This document shows, in pieces, positions 24,385 to 36,651 of a stretch of DNA of 64,000 nt. The stretch is from Eudorina sp. 2006-703-Eu-15 (Eukaryota; Chlorophyta; Chlorophyceae; Chlamydomonadales; Volvocaceae). Location: NCBI GenBank assembly GCA_003117195.1, contig BDSI01000152.1:7501-71500 (forward strand). Direction: 5' to 3'. The position numbers and the translations under genes were made by a program. The number at the start of each line of letters is the position of its first letter. The stretch's first letter is position 1. The notes under the pieces are model-generated. The model ran no database searches, had not been told where the DNA came from, and worked only from the letters and a program-made list of their open reading frames with translations.

Positions 24385-25026
24385 AGCGGAGTAGCTACGC
24401 CTGGAACCGGATACAGCACCCAGTAGTGGGCCCCCAATCAGCGAACGTAGTAGCGGGTGTTGCTCAATAATTGCTCAGTAGTTCCCATCGGCTATTGTCA
24501 CCGAATCTCTGATCGTGTAAGGACAATTACTGTTGGTCAGTGGGGGTTTAAGGCGGGGACATACGCGCATGACGATGATGATGGTGATGAGGCTGTTTTT
24601 TGGGGTACTGTGACAAACGGTGTTGTGCTGCCCTCCAGCTGATAGAGCAGGTTGTCATCAATGTAGGTTGGTAGGTAGGTTGGTAGGTAGGTAGGGTTGG
24701 GGCGATGAGTTGTTGTCTAAGCCCTTGACCATATCAGGGTGGGGTGTTGAACGACGTTCCAGTAGCGGGCGGACTGTTCTGCAGCACTGGTGCGTGCGGG
24801 TTGTTCCTTTTACGGGGCAGCCTCGGCGTGTCGGCTGCGCCTCGGGTTGTTGCCGCATGCAACCCTGCCGCACGGAGGCACGACAACCATGGGGCTCCTC
24901 CTGCCCTTGCTCGTCCTCACTGTGAGTCGTCTTTCGGCACTGTCCTGGCTCGGTTGGTCTTGCTTGCGTGTGCCAACATGCGTAGCATCTCGGCCTTGGT
25001 CAGCGTCGTCGTAGGAAGCGTCTCAT

Positions 25027-25070
25027 CCATCATGCATCCATCCATCCATCCATCCATCCATGCATGCATG
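25027..25070 (+). repeat. (CATC)n microsatellite
   Basis: Tandem CATC units passing into GCAT units. Confidence 0.85.
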
Positions 25071-25565
25071 CGCGCCCAACGTGCGCCGCACGCAATGAGT
25101 TAAAGGGGAACGTCAGCAGTGCGTTGAGGACATCCGGTGGTGTGATGTGATGTGGTGTGATGTGGGTTTCTCTTGTGAAGATGCTGTGTTGTCACGTCCT
25201 GACGACAGCGCCTGCTCGCCACTTGCAGTAATGGTCGCAGCGGACTCCAGACCCTACGAGCGGGGTAGGGCGGGGACACATGCCGCCCGATTGTAGGTAT
25301 GGCGACCCTATGCCCCACCAGCGCTTCCGAAGACGTCAAACACATCGCTGCCCGCACCGGTACGCCGTCAGCCATGCGTCTGCTGGGCCAGGAGACCGGA
25401 TCCATGGCCAAGGGCTCCGGCGCGGGCCCGCCCCGAGTGCAAGCTTGCCTGGACATGGATGAAAGAACATCGCAGCGAGACATGGTAACCGACTGGTGCA
25501 GGAGCGCAGCGGAGCACCGACCGTGTGTGGACTAGGCCATCCGGTACATTGCCTGGGGCGGGACA

Positions 25566-25650
25566 CGTACATGCATGTGTTAAGAAATGAAACCCGCACA
25601 CATGCATGTGTTTGAAAATGGAACCCGCACACGTACATGCATGTGTGCGA
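25566..25650 (+). repeat. Tandem repeat, about 40-bp unit
   Basis: ACATGCATGTGT followed by GAAA(T/A)(T/G)GAACCCGCACAC, repeated about two and a half times. Confidence 0.75.
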
Positions 25651-27093
25651 GGCGAGACACCGGCGCGCTTCCGATGTGCAGCATGGTGCACTTGGGAAGA
25701 GGACGACCGGATCTGAGCGAGTGAGTGCGGGAGCCGATGACTCCAGAGACGAGCGCATCCCATGTCCCTACCCAACCGCTGGTATACTCGATGTGATGTT
25801 TCATCTTGTTTCCAACGGCTAGGGTTCACGCCGGCGACGTGTTGCGCACGCTGTGAGCGGCTGCGCTCCGCCGTAAATCATTGTTGCAGGGGTCAGCCCG
25901 CGGGTCAGCCGAAGCCTCCGCACCACACACTGCCACGGGAATGGGTGGGTATGGATTGGGGAATGGGTGGGTGATGGAGGATGAGCGCGCAGTCCTTACG
26001 AAGGGAAACAATACCACGCAGGCGCTCCGGACCGGTACCACTGGGTCATCCAAGCCCCACACCGGGACCGCACTAGACCCCTGTGCACCGGGCCCGGGAC
26101 CGAACCACAGGGAGAGGCAGGCAGCCGCGGACGGCATTCACGAAGTTCGTTCGGTGTGTGCACCGTAAAAGAGAACTTCGGTGTGCGTGTATCACCGATA
26201 ACATATGGAAACAGTCGCATGCTTGACAGAACAGGAATCGGTGGTGTTCATCCCTGTGGGGTGCCATAATGCCGATGACATGGGCCGTACAGGTCCTATT
26301 CTTCGTAACGGGATTTCTGCAGACACATGATCGATCGTGCGGTGAGTTGGAGCGGAACTGGAGCCAGCTCCGATTTACAATGCATATACAGCCACAGCCG
26401 CAGTTCTGCGGAAGGTGAGGTACTGGCTTAGTGCACCCTTCCGGGTCCGCGGGGCACCGCATGCCTTCGCTGGCGGTTTTCGGGTGCCCAAGAACCCACA
26501 GTTTTATTTCTCCTGAATAATCTCCCGACAATGTAAGCTGGCTATTCTCGTGCAAGATTTCCCTGCAAGCATACGTGACAACTAGGCCAACGGAAGGCAG
26601 CGTAACCTTTGGGACATGGATATTGTGCGATCATTAAATACAAATTTAAACATAAATAAGGTTTTAATTCAGCACGGGGGCTCTACGCGGTGCGAGGTAC
26701 GGGCATTCCGCTGACTGTGATAAAACAGTGGACCTCATCCCAGCCCACAAATACTTAGTACTTATAGAGCTGTATTGTTGGGCATTTTTGTTTGTTGTGA
26801 CGTAACGGAAATATTGGAAAGGTTCAAATTTCAGCCTAGAGTGCGTACCAATCCTTCCTTGGCTAACAATCATTCCAAGATTCTGGTAAAAGCAATGGAC
26901 TCTGCCGGTCGAAAGATGATTCGCATTCTGATTCGCTCGTCAAAAGTTTATACGACATGCAATTTTGTGATGCAACTTGACACAAGCCTCTTCACAGAGC
27001 CTTGCGATGCTCAGAATGTCTGAATTTAAAAAGAGAAACATAATTTAAAGTACGTCGAAGCCTAACCGGCTTTAACTTACCCCCTAACATGCT

Positions 27094-30000
27094 ATGCCAT
27101 GCAACGTCTCTACTATGAGCTGGCTGCTATGCTGCTTACGTCCAACTTTAGGAGAGAGTCCCGGCGCAGAACAAAAGTCATGCGCCACAGGAGCTGCAAA
27201 GCCTCTGTCCCCGAGCAAGGCAACGACCGGCAACTCGCTTTCCGTATCATTAGATCAATTAGAGGATGCGTCTGTGCCAAAATCGTTGGTGCATGCTCCA
27301 TCATCAAGAGTGCGGAAAGCGTCTCAAGTCGGACTGCGGCTTTCTGAGGACACAATCGTCAGTGCTCTTTCGACAACCCCTACCAGCTTGAATCCTCTGG
27401 CTCTCGTGTTTCCTTTTGTTAACGATGACAATGAGGACCTCAGTACGGCGCACACGCGAGAGGATGTCGACGCGCTTGGTAACCCGCCGCCGGTGCAGCC
27501 GCGCAGCAAGATCGAATTCGCAGATTTGTGTGGCTCGCTAGAAGATTTGGTTTATTTGGGCGAGGTGCGTCACTCTCACCTGCCGGTCGTTACATGCGGC
27601 GGAAACGCCGTATGCCGGTTGCACCGGCATGCTCACACCGCATTGTATCCACTGGCAGGGATCAAACGGTATTGTCTACTCTGCATCATGGCATGGCGCG
27701 CGAGTTGCTGTCAAGGTATGGGCCGTAGTACGGTCGCGCAGGTCCGACTCTGGCTCGACTGCTACGGTTAGGGAACGACTCGGGTCGAACCGAACGGCGT
27801 CTTGTTCTTGCCGCTGCTTTGTAGCTTAGGACTTATTTAATTATTGCTAAATGTCCATTTCGAATTAATTATTGCTAAATGTCCTCTCGGCACTTACCCG
27901 GGTCTCTTTCTCGGCGGGAACGGCGAGCAGCCGCACTGAGGCCCCCGTCACCATCCTGCGAGCCCACTTGGCATCATCTCTACCCACACAGACGTCACGC
28001 TCACCCGGCACCCGGTCCTCCGCTAAGCCCACGGAGTCCGCCTCATCCGCCCGCCCTCTCGGCTGCAAGTCCCGGGGCGACGTTCCAACTCCTCACACAC
28101 CCCTGTGTTCAGCGCACCTCCCCCTCCCCCAACCTCGTCCCCTCCTCCTCCAGTTCATGCTGGGCAACCAGGACGACAGCGCCCACTTGCAGCGCTGCCT
28201 CACCGAGGCGGTGCTAACCCGCGTGCTCAGCCACCCCTGCGTGGTGCAGTGCTTCGCCACCGCAATCGCGCAACTGACGCCCGAGGTGTGGGAGGGTATC
28301 CGCGCGCGGTGCCGCCGACACGCCTCGCTGCTGCAGACCACGTCACTGGGCAGGTCCGTAACCGCCTCGATGCAACTGCAGCCACAGCCACAGCAACAGC
28401 CGCCGGAGCGCACCGCTCTGGACGCCTCCTGGGACCTGCAGACACTTCCCTGCGCCCGGAGGCTGAGCCAGCACCCCACACGCTCGCCGTCCTCGCTGCA
28501 GCAGTCCCGCCATTCGCCCCGGCACACGCCTCCCCAGTACCCGGGGGCCCCACCGCTGCATGCAGCAGCAGCGGTGGCGGTCGCGGCGGCGGCGGCGGCG
28601 ACGGGCCTGCCCGCGCAGTCACTGAGCGCGTGTTCACCTCGAGGGGCCCAGACTCCGCCGCTGCCACAGCAGCAGTCGCTGTCGCAGTCACAATTGTATG
28701 CGCAGCTGCTGCCGTACCAGGACCGCCTGTCTATCGGCTGCAGGTTCGGTCCGGGTGGCGGCGCGGGGGGTCAGGGCTGCCCCTCCACGTCGATGGGGAC
28801 CTCGGACTCGTTCGCTGAGGCGGCGCTGCTTGAGCTGCACAAGATGACCGCCTTCTTCGCGGAAGAGGTCAGTCCGCACCGCCACCCGGACACACAGCCG
28901 CCCCAACAACAGCCGCCCCAGCCCCAGCAGCAGCAGCAGCAGCGGCAGCAGCAAGGGCTACAGCAGCCGCTGCCCGCAGAGCCGCCTCGACCCCAGTCAC
29001 TTCCCCCGCGTTCCCGGAACCCCACCTCGAATGGTGCCCAGCAGCAGCAACCCCAGCAGCAGCAGCCCCAGCAGCAGCCTCAGCAGCAGCAGCAGCAGCA
29101 GCAGCTGCGCCCCCAGTCGGTTGGGGGCGGCAGCGTGGACTTGTCCGTGGAGGGTGGGGGGTTCGGGGGCCCTCGGGCGGCCGATCTGGGTCCCACGGAG
29201 GGGGTGAGTCTGCTGCAGGCCCTGGTGGACCTCAAGGCGGATATGGGTCGCCACTGCACGCTGGTGGTGATGGAGTACATGGATGCAGGTGGGGGGGTGG
29301 GGGAGTGGGGGTATAGGAAATTGGTAGACACATTTATTACTGCGCTGCTGCCAGAGCGACGGGGTGGGTGGTTGGGGGGGTGCAGAATTGAATTGTGGGT
29401 GTAGGGTGTGATATTATTGGATTTAATGGTCGGTTTTGGGTTTGATAGTAGGGTAGGTTCATACGCGAGGGTTGAGACATTGCAGACCCAACGCACACCA
29501 TACAGGCTCGATCATCTGTTGCAAAGACACACAGACACACAGACACACGTACGGATGGATGGCAGGTACGTGGCACGTGCGGCCCATCCGGGGAGCTGCA
29601 CCCGTAGCGGGGCAGATGCCAATGGGCACCCATGTCCCGCTGTCCGCACCGGGCGGATTTGTAGCGCCCCTAGCCCCCCCCCGAGCAATGAGCAGCGCCC
29701 ACCCGGATGCCTGCCTGCCTGCCTGCCTGCATGTAACGCCAACCAGTAGTACCATTGCTGTGTATGGGAGTGTGTGTGTATATACGTAAGGAAGAGCTCG
29801 CTCGGCATCTGTAGGCGCACTCTGCATGTGTATGAGGTCTGTTGTGTTTGTATAAAGAAATGGATAATGTGGATGTTCTATACCAGCCCATGTTGCTATG
29901 CTGAATACTTATGTGTGTGTGTGTGTGTGCGCGCACAGGCACGCTGCACCAGGCCATCGTGAGAGGGGACTTCTCCGCCAGGAAGGCCCCCGAGCACCGA

Positions 30001-33000
30001 GCCAGGCTGCTGTCACTGCTGCTCACCGCCCAGGAACTGGCCCAGGTGCGCGCACATGTGTCTTTAAAGAAGAGGCGCGCCCATATGTGTGGGGGTGTGG
30101 GGGTGGGAGTGGGAGTGGGTGTGTTTAGGAAAGGAACCTGCCCGTGCGTGACGTTGGCCGGCGGGGTGAAAGCGGTGGAGCGGATCGGGCAGTTGCGCGC
30201 ATGGCGGGCGGCGGAGAAGTGGGCAGCTCGTGTCATCCCGGCTTGTCGGCCTCTGGACTGCGAAGACAAACCCAAACCCACATGATGATCACCCACACGG
30301 CGACCTAACCTGCCCACACATACGGTACCTGCAAATCCCCCCCCATACACATGCGGACAATGAAGACGTTGACCGTCATCCGCTCCTGCCCCGCCCCTTC
30401 CGCGCTCCCCGGCCCCAGGGCATGGCTCACCTGCACTCCCTGGACCTCCTCCACGGCGACCTGAAGCCCACCAACGTGCTGCTCAAGGGCAGTCCGGGCA
30501 TGTTCCCGGGCATGGGGCCGGGGGCCGGGGCCGGCCATCTGGGCGACCCGCGAGGCTACTCGGCCAAGATCGCCGATCTGGGGCTGGCGCGGCCCTGCCC
30601 GGGGGAGACGGCGGAGCTGTCATCCGGCCAGTGGGGTGAGCTGGGGGGGAAGGGGCGGAGGTTTCGCTGTCTTCATTGACAAAGGGGACCACTGGGTCTC
30701 ATGGACAGGGGACGGGGGGCCCCGTGTCTGGGGTCGGAAGGGGTCGAAAGGGGGCAGTCGAGGGACTGGGAAGGCGGGCAGCTGCAACTGCCCGGATGAG
30801 CAGCCCATCAGACTGTGGACGCCTCCCCCCTCCCTGCAATTTCCTATACCCCCCTCCCTGCTCCTTAGCAACGCAGTTTGGAAAATGTCTACCAATTTCC
30901 TATACCGCTCCTCTTCCCCCTCCCTCCGCATCCTTCCTCCCAAGCCACTCCCCCAACCCAACCCAACCTCCCCCCCATCCCCTTATGGCCTCTCCCCAGG
31001 AGCCCTGGCGTATCTTGCGCCCGAGGCGGCCAAGGGCAGCTGCTGCAAGGCATCTGACGTGTACAGGTGCGGAAGTGTGCTTGAGGGGCAGCTGAGGGGC
31101 AGTGGTGTGCGCCCAGGGGGGGGGCGGCGGCTGTGTGTGGAGGGATGTCGGAGGCGTCAGCCGGCCGCAGAGCCGCCAGATCTGCCCTGGCCGTGTTGCT
31201 GATGACGGGGGTGGCAGGGAGGGGGCGTTCGAGGGGCATGGGGGACCCAGAGGGGCAGTTGGGTTGCGTGCAGTTTGCCACTCTGTGTTTAGTGAGAAAC
31301 CCGCCCGCCATCTTGTGTGTTTGTGTGTGGCATACCCGCTTGCCGCCTTGGGCCCCGACCATAACACAGGACAGCGCACAGCAACTCTAGTGCGCCACTG
31401 CCCCTCCGCTGAGGCACTGCCCCCCGGGGTCCCCAGCACACCCACAGCGACACGACCCGACCCCCCTTGGAACCCGGCCCCCATCGCGCCCACCAGCCGT
31501 TTGGACCGCCCCCACCACCCTCCACCTTCCCTCCCGTTGCACTCACTTCTCCGCCACCTCACTTCACATTCGCGTCCACATTCTCATGGCAAGTTCGCCC
31601 ACTACTCTTCCCTGCCCTGCCCTCTCCGCCCCGCCCTCGCCTGCCCCGCCCTCGCCTGCCCCCCCGCGCCGTGTGTGCAGCTTCGGTGTGATGCTGTGGG
31701 AGATGGCGGCCGGCGTGCGGCCCTACCTGGGCCTTACCACCCCCCAGGTCCTGTTGGGCCTGGTGACCGGCACCCTGCAGCTCACCTGGCCCTCGGACGG
31801 CTCCCTGTACGACCCGCTCCGAAGCCTGGCCATCGCTTGCACCGACTTGAAACCCGCCGAACGACCCACCTTCGAGGTGGCGGCGCGCATCCTGGGCCGC
31901 ATGGTACGGCACATCCGCGCGGCTTCGGAGCCGCTGCGGCAGCGGCACAGCTCCGCGCTGTCCATCGAGGCCAGCGCGGCGGCGGCGGCGGCGGCCGCCG
32001 TCATGTCGGGTCAGAGCGCCAGTTCATGTCGGTCTCCCGGGCCGGGCGGCGGCGGCGGCGGCGGAGGAGGAGGGGGCAAGTGCGTCCTGAACCACGCCAG
32101 CAGGTCCATGCCGCTGTACCTGCCAGGGGGCGGCTTGGGCGGGGGCGGCGTTGCAGGGGTCGCCGGGCTTGCCGTCGGCAGCAGCAGCGGCGGTGGCGCG
32201 CTACCGCCCAGCGCCGCGCAGCCTATGTCAGTGCCGGGGGCCAATGGGGCGCCGATGCTGCAGCTGCCGCGGAGCGGCGGCGGCGGCGGCGCGCCGCCGC
32301 CGACCGGCGCGATCAGCTCTGCCATGCTGGCGGCGGCGATGTCTCAGTCGTGCGGCGGCGGCGGCGCCGCCGCGCCGGCGGGGACGTCGGCGACGGGGCT
32401 GCCGCCGGTAGTAATGACGATGATGCCGCAGAGGTCCTCCGCGGGATACTGCGGCAGCAGCGCCGTGACGGGCAGCAGCGGGACGGGCGCATCGTGGTGT
32501 GGCGGCGCGGGGACGGGGACGGTGCTCTATGGCCCGGGAGGTGCGGGGGCCGCTAGTGCGGACGGTACGGGAGCGCCTCCGTCAGGCTCCGTCGGGTCAG
32601 GTGTCGGCGGCGGCGGCGGCGGCGGCGGCGGCTCAATGTCCGCCGGCTCCCCGGGCGCTGGCGGCGCTGCGGGCGGCGTTGGCGTTGGCGGCGGCGGCAC
32701 CTTTTGGACAGCCTCCACGTCGTCTTTGGCGGTGTCGGCGGGCGCTGCGACGGCGGCTCATCCGTACCCATACCCGTACCCTCGCACTCGGCGCGGCGCC
32801 GGCGGCGGCGTGTGCGGGGGAGCTGTACTGCGTTCGCCCTTGGGCGGCGGCGGCAGTGGCGGTACGGCTGTCAATGACGCTGCGGCCGCCGCCGCGGGTC
32901 TCCGTCTCACGGGGCCGTCGGCGCCCTCGGGTCTGCCCGGGGGGGTCCAGGGGGGGCCGGGGCGGCCGCAGGTGCTGGCGGCGGTGCGGAGCTTGAAGGG

Positions 33001-33040
33001 CCGACCGGGCTCCTCACCCGCCCACACCCACGTGTTGTGA
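27094..33040 (+). CDS. TKL-type protein kinase with large N-lobe insertion
   Basis: Seven exons: 27094-27564, 27659-27715, 28154-29288, 29939-30045, 30419-30635, 31000-31066, 31681-33040. Phases agree, giving 1137 aa; an in-frame ATG at 27115 (MSWLLCCLRP) gives 1130. Motifs in order: glycine loop LGEGSNGIVYSASW, VAVK Lys at about 176, alpha-C Glu about 194 (TEAVLTRVLSHPCVV), hinge LVVMEYMDAG, catalytic HGDLKPTNVLL (Asp about 604; Gly replaces the HRD Arg), metal-binding DLG (about 643), YLAPEAA and DVYSFGVMLWEM. The last two and the Pro-rich PAERPTFEVAARIL end are typical of the TKL group. Roughly residues 212-540 are a Gln/Pro-rich insertion between alpha-C/beta-4 and beta-5. A Gly/Ala/Ser-rich tail of about 370 residues follows. 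Catalytic residues are intact, so it is probably active; substrate is unknown. The twin Cys near the start could be lipidated. Confidence 0.92.
29311..29358 (+). repeat. Short interspersed motif (family A), kinase intron 3
   Basis: GTATAGGAAATTGGTAGACA, then CTGCGCTGCTGCCAGAGCG; full-length and in sense with the kinase gene, starting about 20 bp after the donor. Confidence 0.85.
29912..29929 (+). repeat. (GT)n tract before a kinase acceptor
   Basis: GT run directly upstream of the exon 4 acceptor GCGCACAG. Confidence 0.7.
30860..30906 (-). repeat. Short interspersed motif (family A), kinase intron 5, antisense
   Basis: Reads GGTATAGGAAATTGGTAGAC on the minus strand, then ATTTTCCAAACTGCGTTGCT; full-length and opposite to the kinase gene. 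A partial second core (AATTTCCTATACC) sits directly beside it at 30838-30850. Confidence 0.85.
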
Positions 33041-33408
33041 TGGGATGAGATGGGTCGCAGGCCCCGAGCTGGGACGAGCTGGGCTGGGCTGGGCTGGAGT
33101 GAAATGGGATGAGCTCTTTTGCTACTGCGGCGGCGCCTAATGATGCGGCGCCGACTGCTGCTGCTGCAGCAGCTGCTGGCGTGGCAACCCACCCCGCACC
33201 GGCGTTGCGGGCCCTGCTCCCGGGGCAGGAGGGGGCCCTGGGGGAGACAAGGAGTGCGGGGGGCAGAGGGAGAGGCCACTGGATTGGTCCGATGGATATT
33301 TGAGTTGTTGGAGACGGAGACGGAGGTTGTGGTGGGATCTGGCGCTGTGGGGCCCTTGTGGCCCTTGACTGCCAGTGTCACTCAAGGAAGGTGGGGGCCG
33401 AATCCGGG

Positions 33409-33494
33409 GCCGTTACCGCTTATTGGGGTTATTGCGGGTGCAGAGGCGCGGCGTTACCGCTTATTGGGGTTATTGGGGGTGCAGAGGCGGGGCG
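33409..33494 (+). repeat. Direct repeat of about 43 bp, two copies
   Basis: CGTTACCGCTTATTGGGGTT is followed by ATTG(C/G)GGGTGCAGAGGCG in both copies. Confidence 0.85.
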
Positions 33495-33745
33495 GGTTTG
33501 TGCGTCCCGTTATGGAAGGGCAAGCAGAGCAAACCGCATTTGCCTGCGCAGCTGCGATGCCGCCTTTTACGCGTTGCCCTTTCCTCTTATTTTTGTTTTC
33601 CAGTTGGTTTAAATAAACCGAGAGACACGACTTGCGAGGACCCCTTGTTTTCCAGTTGGTTGTTTCGTTTTCGGTTGTTCCGTTGTCCGTTTGCTGTTTT
33701 ACATAAGCATCGGTTAGCGAGACGTTTCTTGTTTTCCGCATCCTG

Positions 33746-33800
33746 GTTGGTGGTGGTGGTGGTGGTGGTGGTGGTGGTTTGTGGTGGTGGTGATGGTGAT
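33746..33800 (+). repeat. (GGT)n tract
   Basis: GGT trinucleotide run with a short interruption, then GATGGTGAT units. Confidence 0.85.
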
Positions 33801-34381
33801 GACGATCAGGGTCGAAACCTGGTGGTCTTCGGGTCGCCCTCCCGGGCGGGGGGATGAGGGAGGGAGGTCCTAGCTCCTAGGAGGGAGGTCCGCATCTTGT
33901 GGCTTTTGTGGCTACCCGGTAGCGCAGGGGTGGCTGGGGGGACTGGGATCCCGCGTGGGCTGTGGACTGCCGACTGCTATTCCGCTGCAGTGCGGTTGCG
34001 ATGGCGGTGGCGAAAAAATGGTAGTATACCGGTTCTGGCGCAGTCAGCTTTTCTAGGGAATTATCCCAACTTAAATTTTGATCAGAAAAAAGGACGGATT
34101 TGAGCGCTCGACCTGTGCCCTCATACCTCCCGGTTGGCCCCTCGGCCGGCTACTGTTTCCCTCTGGGCTCGAACCCTGATTGGTAGCCTCCTCCTCCCAC
34201 CTGGTCTCGGACCCCCCTCGTTTGCTTCCAAATTGGGATCCCAAACGACTGCGAGCTGCTAGTTGGGTAGACCACCGAGACGGGTAAAATGCTTGGAATC
34301 TTAGGACAACTCAAAGGAAACCCGGGGAAAACTCCGGGAGAACTAGGACACGAGAATTCAAAGCAAGCGGGTGCGTTACAA

Positions 34382-34808
34382 TCACTCGCCCATCCTGTCC
34401 CCCTCAATCTGGGATGGCGGCAGCTCATCGTCGTCCTGGCTGCCCGCCGCCGACTGCCCCATCTGGTTGATGCGCGCCACCAGCGCGCCCACACTGCCCT
34501 CGGTCTGCTCCGCACCCCCCCCCCAGCCGCACCCGCAGTCGCACCCCCAGCCGCATCCCCCACCTCCTCCTCCTCCTCCTCCTCGCCCTCACCCCCCAAC
34601 GGCGGCAGCGTCGGCTCCTCCACTGCCTGGCTGTCAAAGTTGGCGCACCTCGCGAGCTGCCTGTGCTGATGCCGCTTGGCCTCGCGCTTGGCCTCCGCCG
34701 TGTCCTCAAAGGCCTCCCACGAGCGCTTGCTGCTCTGCTCTCGCTGTTGCCCGCGGCCTGCAGTGCAGCCGCCCGGCTGACCCGCACTCCACTCAGCCTG
34801 TACTCACC
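34382..34808 (-). CDS. 3' end of an unrecognised gene (5' part not found)
   Basis: Three pieces with consistent phase on the minus strand: an exon ending at 34808 (GGTG|GTGAGT donor, start unknown), 34757-34564, and 34504-34382 ending in TGA. Visible protein: a charged helical stretch ([20 protein letters not shown]), then [17 protein letters not shown], an acidic Glu run (GEEEEEEE), and a C-terminus reading [20 protein letters not shown]...[11 protein letters not shown] recognise no family. The 5' part may lie beyond the satellite at 35068-36375, which would then sit in an intron, or may have been lost. Confidence is modest because only the terminal exons are visible. Confidence 0.4.
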
Positions 34809-35067
34809 ACCGTTGCACCCCGCCGCCGCCCAGCCACATCCACCAGCCACATCAAAAGAATAATATAATGGCGGTTCTAGGACAGCTCCGACTAACCCCC
34901 AACTAACTCGTGTACGGCACCTCAACCCCCTCAGCCGTACAGGAGTCAACTTGGGAGTCGGCAGCTGCGCGAGTGTGAGCATGTAGTTGTACGGCGGCTC
35001 GGCTCGGAAGCTGCCTGGTCGGGGTGATACACACGGGGGTATTGGCGGTTGGCGGCAGGCGCGCGAG

Positions 35068-36060
35068 TGGGAGTGGGAGTGGGAGTGGGAGTGGGAGTGG
35101 GAGTGGGAGTGGGAGTGGGAGTGGGAGTGGGAGTGGGAGTGGGAGTGGGAGTGGGAGTGGGAGTGGGAGTGGGAGTGGGAGTGGGAGTGGGAGTGGGAGT
35201 GGGAGTGGGAGTGGGAGTGGGAGTGGGAGTGGGAGTGGGAGTGGGAGTGGGAGTGGGAGTGGGAGTGGGAGTGGGAGTGGGAGTGGGAGTGGGAGTGGGA
35301 GTGGGAGTGGGAGTGGGAGTGGAGTGGGAGTGGGAGTGGGAGTGGGAGTGGGAGTGGGAGTGGGAGTGGGAGTGGGAGTGGGAGTGGGAGTGGGAGTGGG
35401 AGTGGGAGTGGGGGGGGGAGTGGGAGTGGGAGTGGGAGTGGGAGTGGGAGTGGAGTGGGAGTGGGAGTGGGAGTGGGAGTGGGAGTGGGAGTGGGAGTGG
35501 GAGTGGGAGTGGGAGTGGGAGTGGGAGTGGGAGTGGGAGTGGGAGTGGGAGTGGGAGTGGGAGTGGGAGTGGGAGTGGGAGTGGGAGTGGGAGTGGGAGT
35601 GGGGAGTGGGAGTGGGAGTGGGAGTGGGAGTGGGAGTGGGAGTGGGAGTGGGAGTGGGAGTGGGAGTGGGAGTGGGAGTGGAGTGGGAGTGGGAGTGGGA
35701 GTGGAGTGGGAGTGGGAGTGGGAGTGGGAGTGGGAGTGGGAGTGGGAGTGGGAGTGGGAGTGGGAGTGGGAGTGGGAGTGGGAGTGGGAGTGGGAGTGGG
35801 AGTGGGAGTGGGAGTGGGAGTGGGAGTGGGAGTGGGAGTGGGAGTGGGAGTGGGAGTGGGAGTGGGAGTGGGAGTGGGGGGGGGGGGGGGGAGTGGGAGT
35901 GGGAGTGGGAGTGGGAGTGGGAGTGGGAGTGGGAGTGGAGTGGGAGTGGGAGTGGGAGTGGGAGTGGGAGTGGGAGTGGGAGTGGGAGTGGGAGTGGGAG
36001 TGGGGGGGGGAGTGGGAGTGGGAGTGGGAGTGGGAGTGGAGTGGGAGTGGGAGTGGGAGT

Positions 36061-36109
<49 letters not shown>

Positions 36110-36140
36110 GTGGGAGTGGGGTGGGAGTGGGAGTGGGAGT

Positions 36141-36177
<37 letters not shown>

Positions 36178-36375
36178 GTGGGAGTGGGAGTGGGAGTGGG
36201 AGTGGGAGTGGGAGTGGGAGTGGGAGTGGGAGTGGGAGTGGGAGTGGGAGTGGGAGTGGGAGTGGGAGTGGGGAGTGGGAGTGGGAGTGGGAGTGGGAGT
36301 GGGAGTGGGAGTGGGAGTGGGAGTGGGAGTGGGAGTGGGAGTGGGAGTGGGAGTGGGAGTGGGAGTGGGAGTGGG
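35068..36375 (+). repeat. Hexanucleotide (AGTGGG)n satellite with poly-G runs
   Basis: About 1.3 kb of AGTGGG units with single-base phase slips, for example near 35320, 35452 and 35601. It is interrupted by pure G runs, the longest near 36061-36108 and 36142-36176. Every reading frame is open, giving artefact [15 protein letters not shown] and VGVG frames. It is strongly G4-prone. The length may be inexact in the assembly. Confidence 0.98.
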
Positions 36376-36651
36376 CACTTGAGCGCGCACGCGTGTGGGG
36401 AGCTGCGGCAGAGCACGGTGGAGCACGGCGGAGGCTGGCGGTTGGCGCGGCGCACGAGTGGGAGTGCACAGTCACGCGCATGCCGTTTGGGAAGCTGCTG
36501 CATGTGTGAGCTGCGTGTAAACTCAAGAGAGACGCACTGGGGCTGACCCTTTTTCCAATAAGCTGCCCACACACGGTTTCACACGGCTGACAGTTGAGCT
36601 GAGCCCCAGCGTGGGTGGGACTCGCTGGAATGCACGATAGGCGCTGGTGGG

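Larger units (their letters stand above)
24385..27093. other. Long intergenic region with simple repeats, no supported gene
   Basis: The left part is the 3' flank of the zinc-finger gene, with TGTAA at 24516. Small arrays occur near 24663 (GTAGGTTG), 25028 (CATC)n and 25560-25645. From about 26560 to 27090 base composition becomes clearly AT-richer, probably the promoter of the kinase gene. Small open frames such as 25299-25535 and 26775-27023 have no homology or splice support that I can see. Confidence 0.5.
33041..34381. other. 3' flanks of convergent genes, repeat-rich
   Basis: Holds the 3' end of the kinase transcript and that of the minus-strand gene fragment. A two-copy tandem repeat and a GGT array are listed separately. 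No supported coding exon. Confidence 0.5.

Noticed and set aside
25299..25535. 78-codon plus-strand frame in the long intergenic region
   Set aside because: Short, no recognisable motif, no supporting splice sites or promoter.
27872..28153. Upstream extension of the kinase exon 3 open frame
   Set aside because: The kinase sequence joins VAVK directly to FMLGN after a CTCCAG acceptor at 28153; the extension has no kinase similarity.
34160..34250. tRNA-like T-loop (GGTTCGAGCC on the minus strand)
   Set aside because: No matching acceptor stem, D-arm or anticodon arm could be folded around it.
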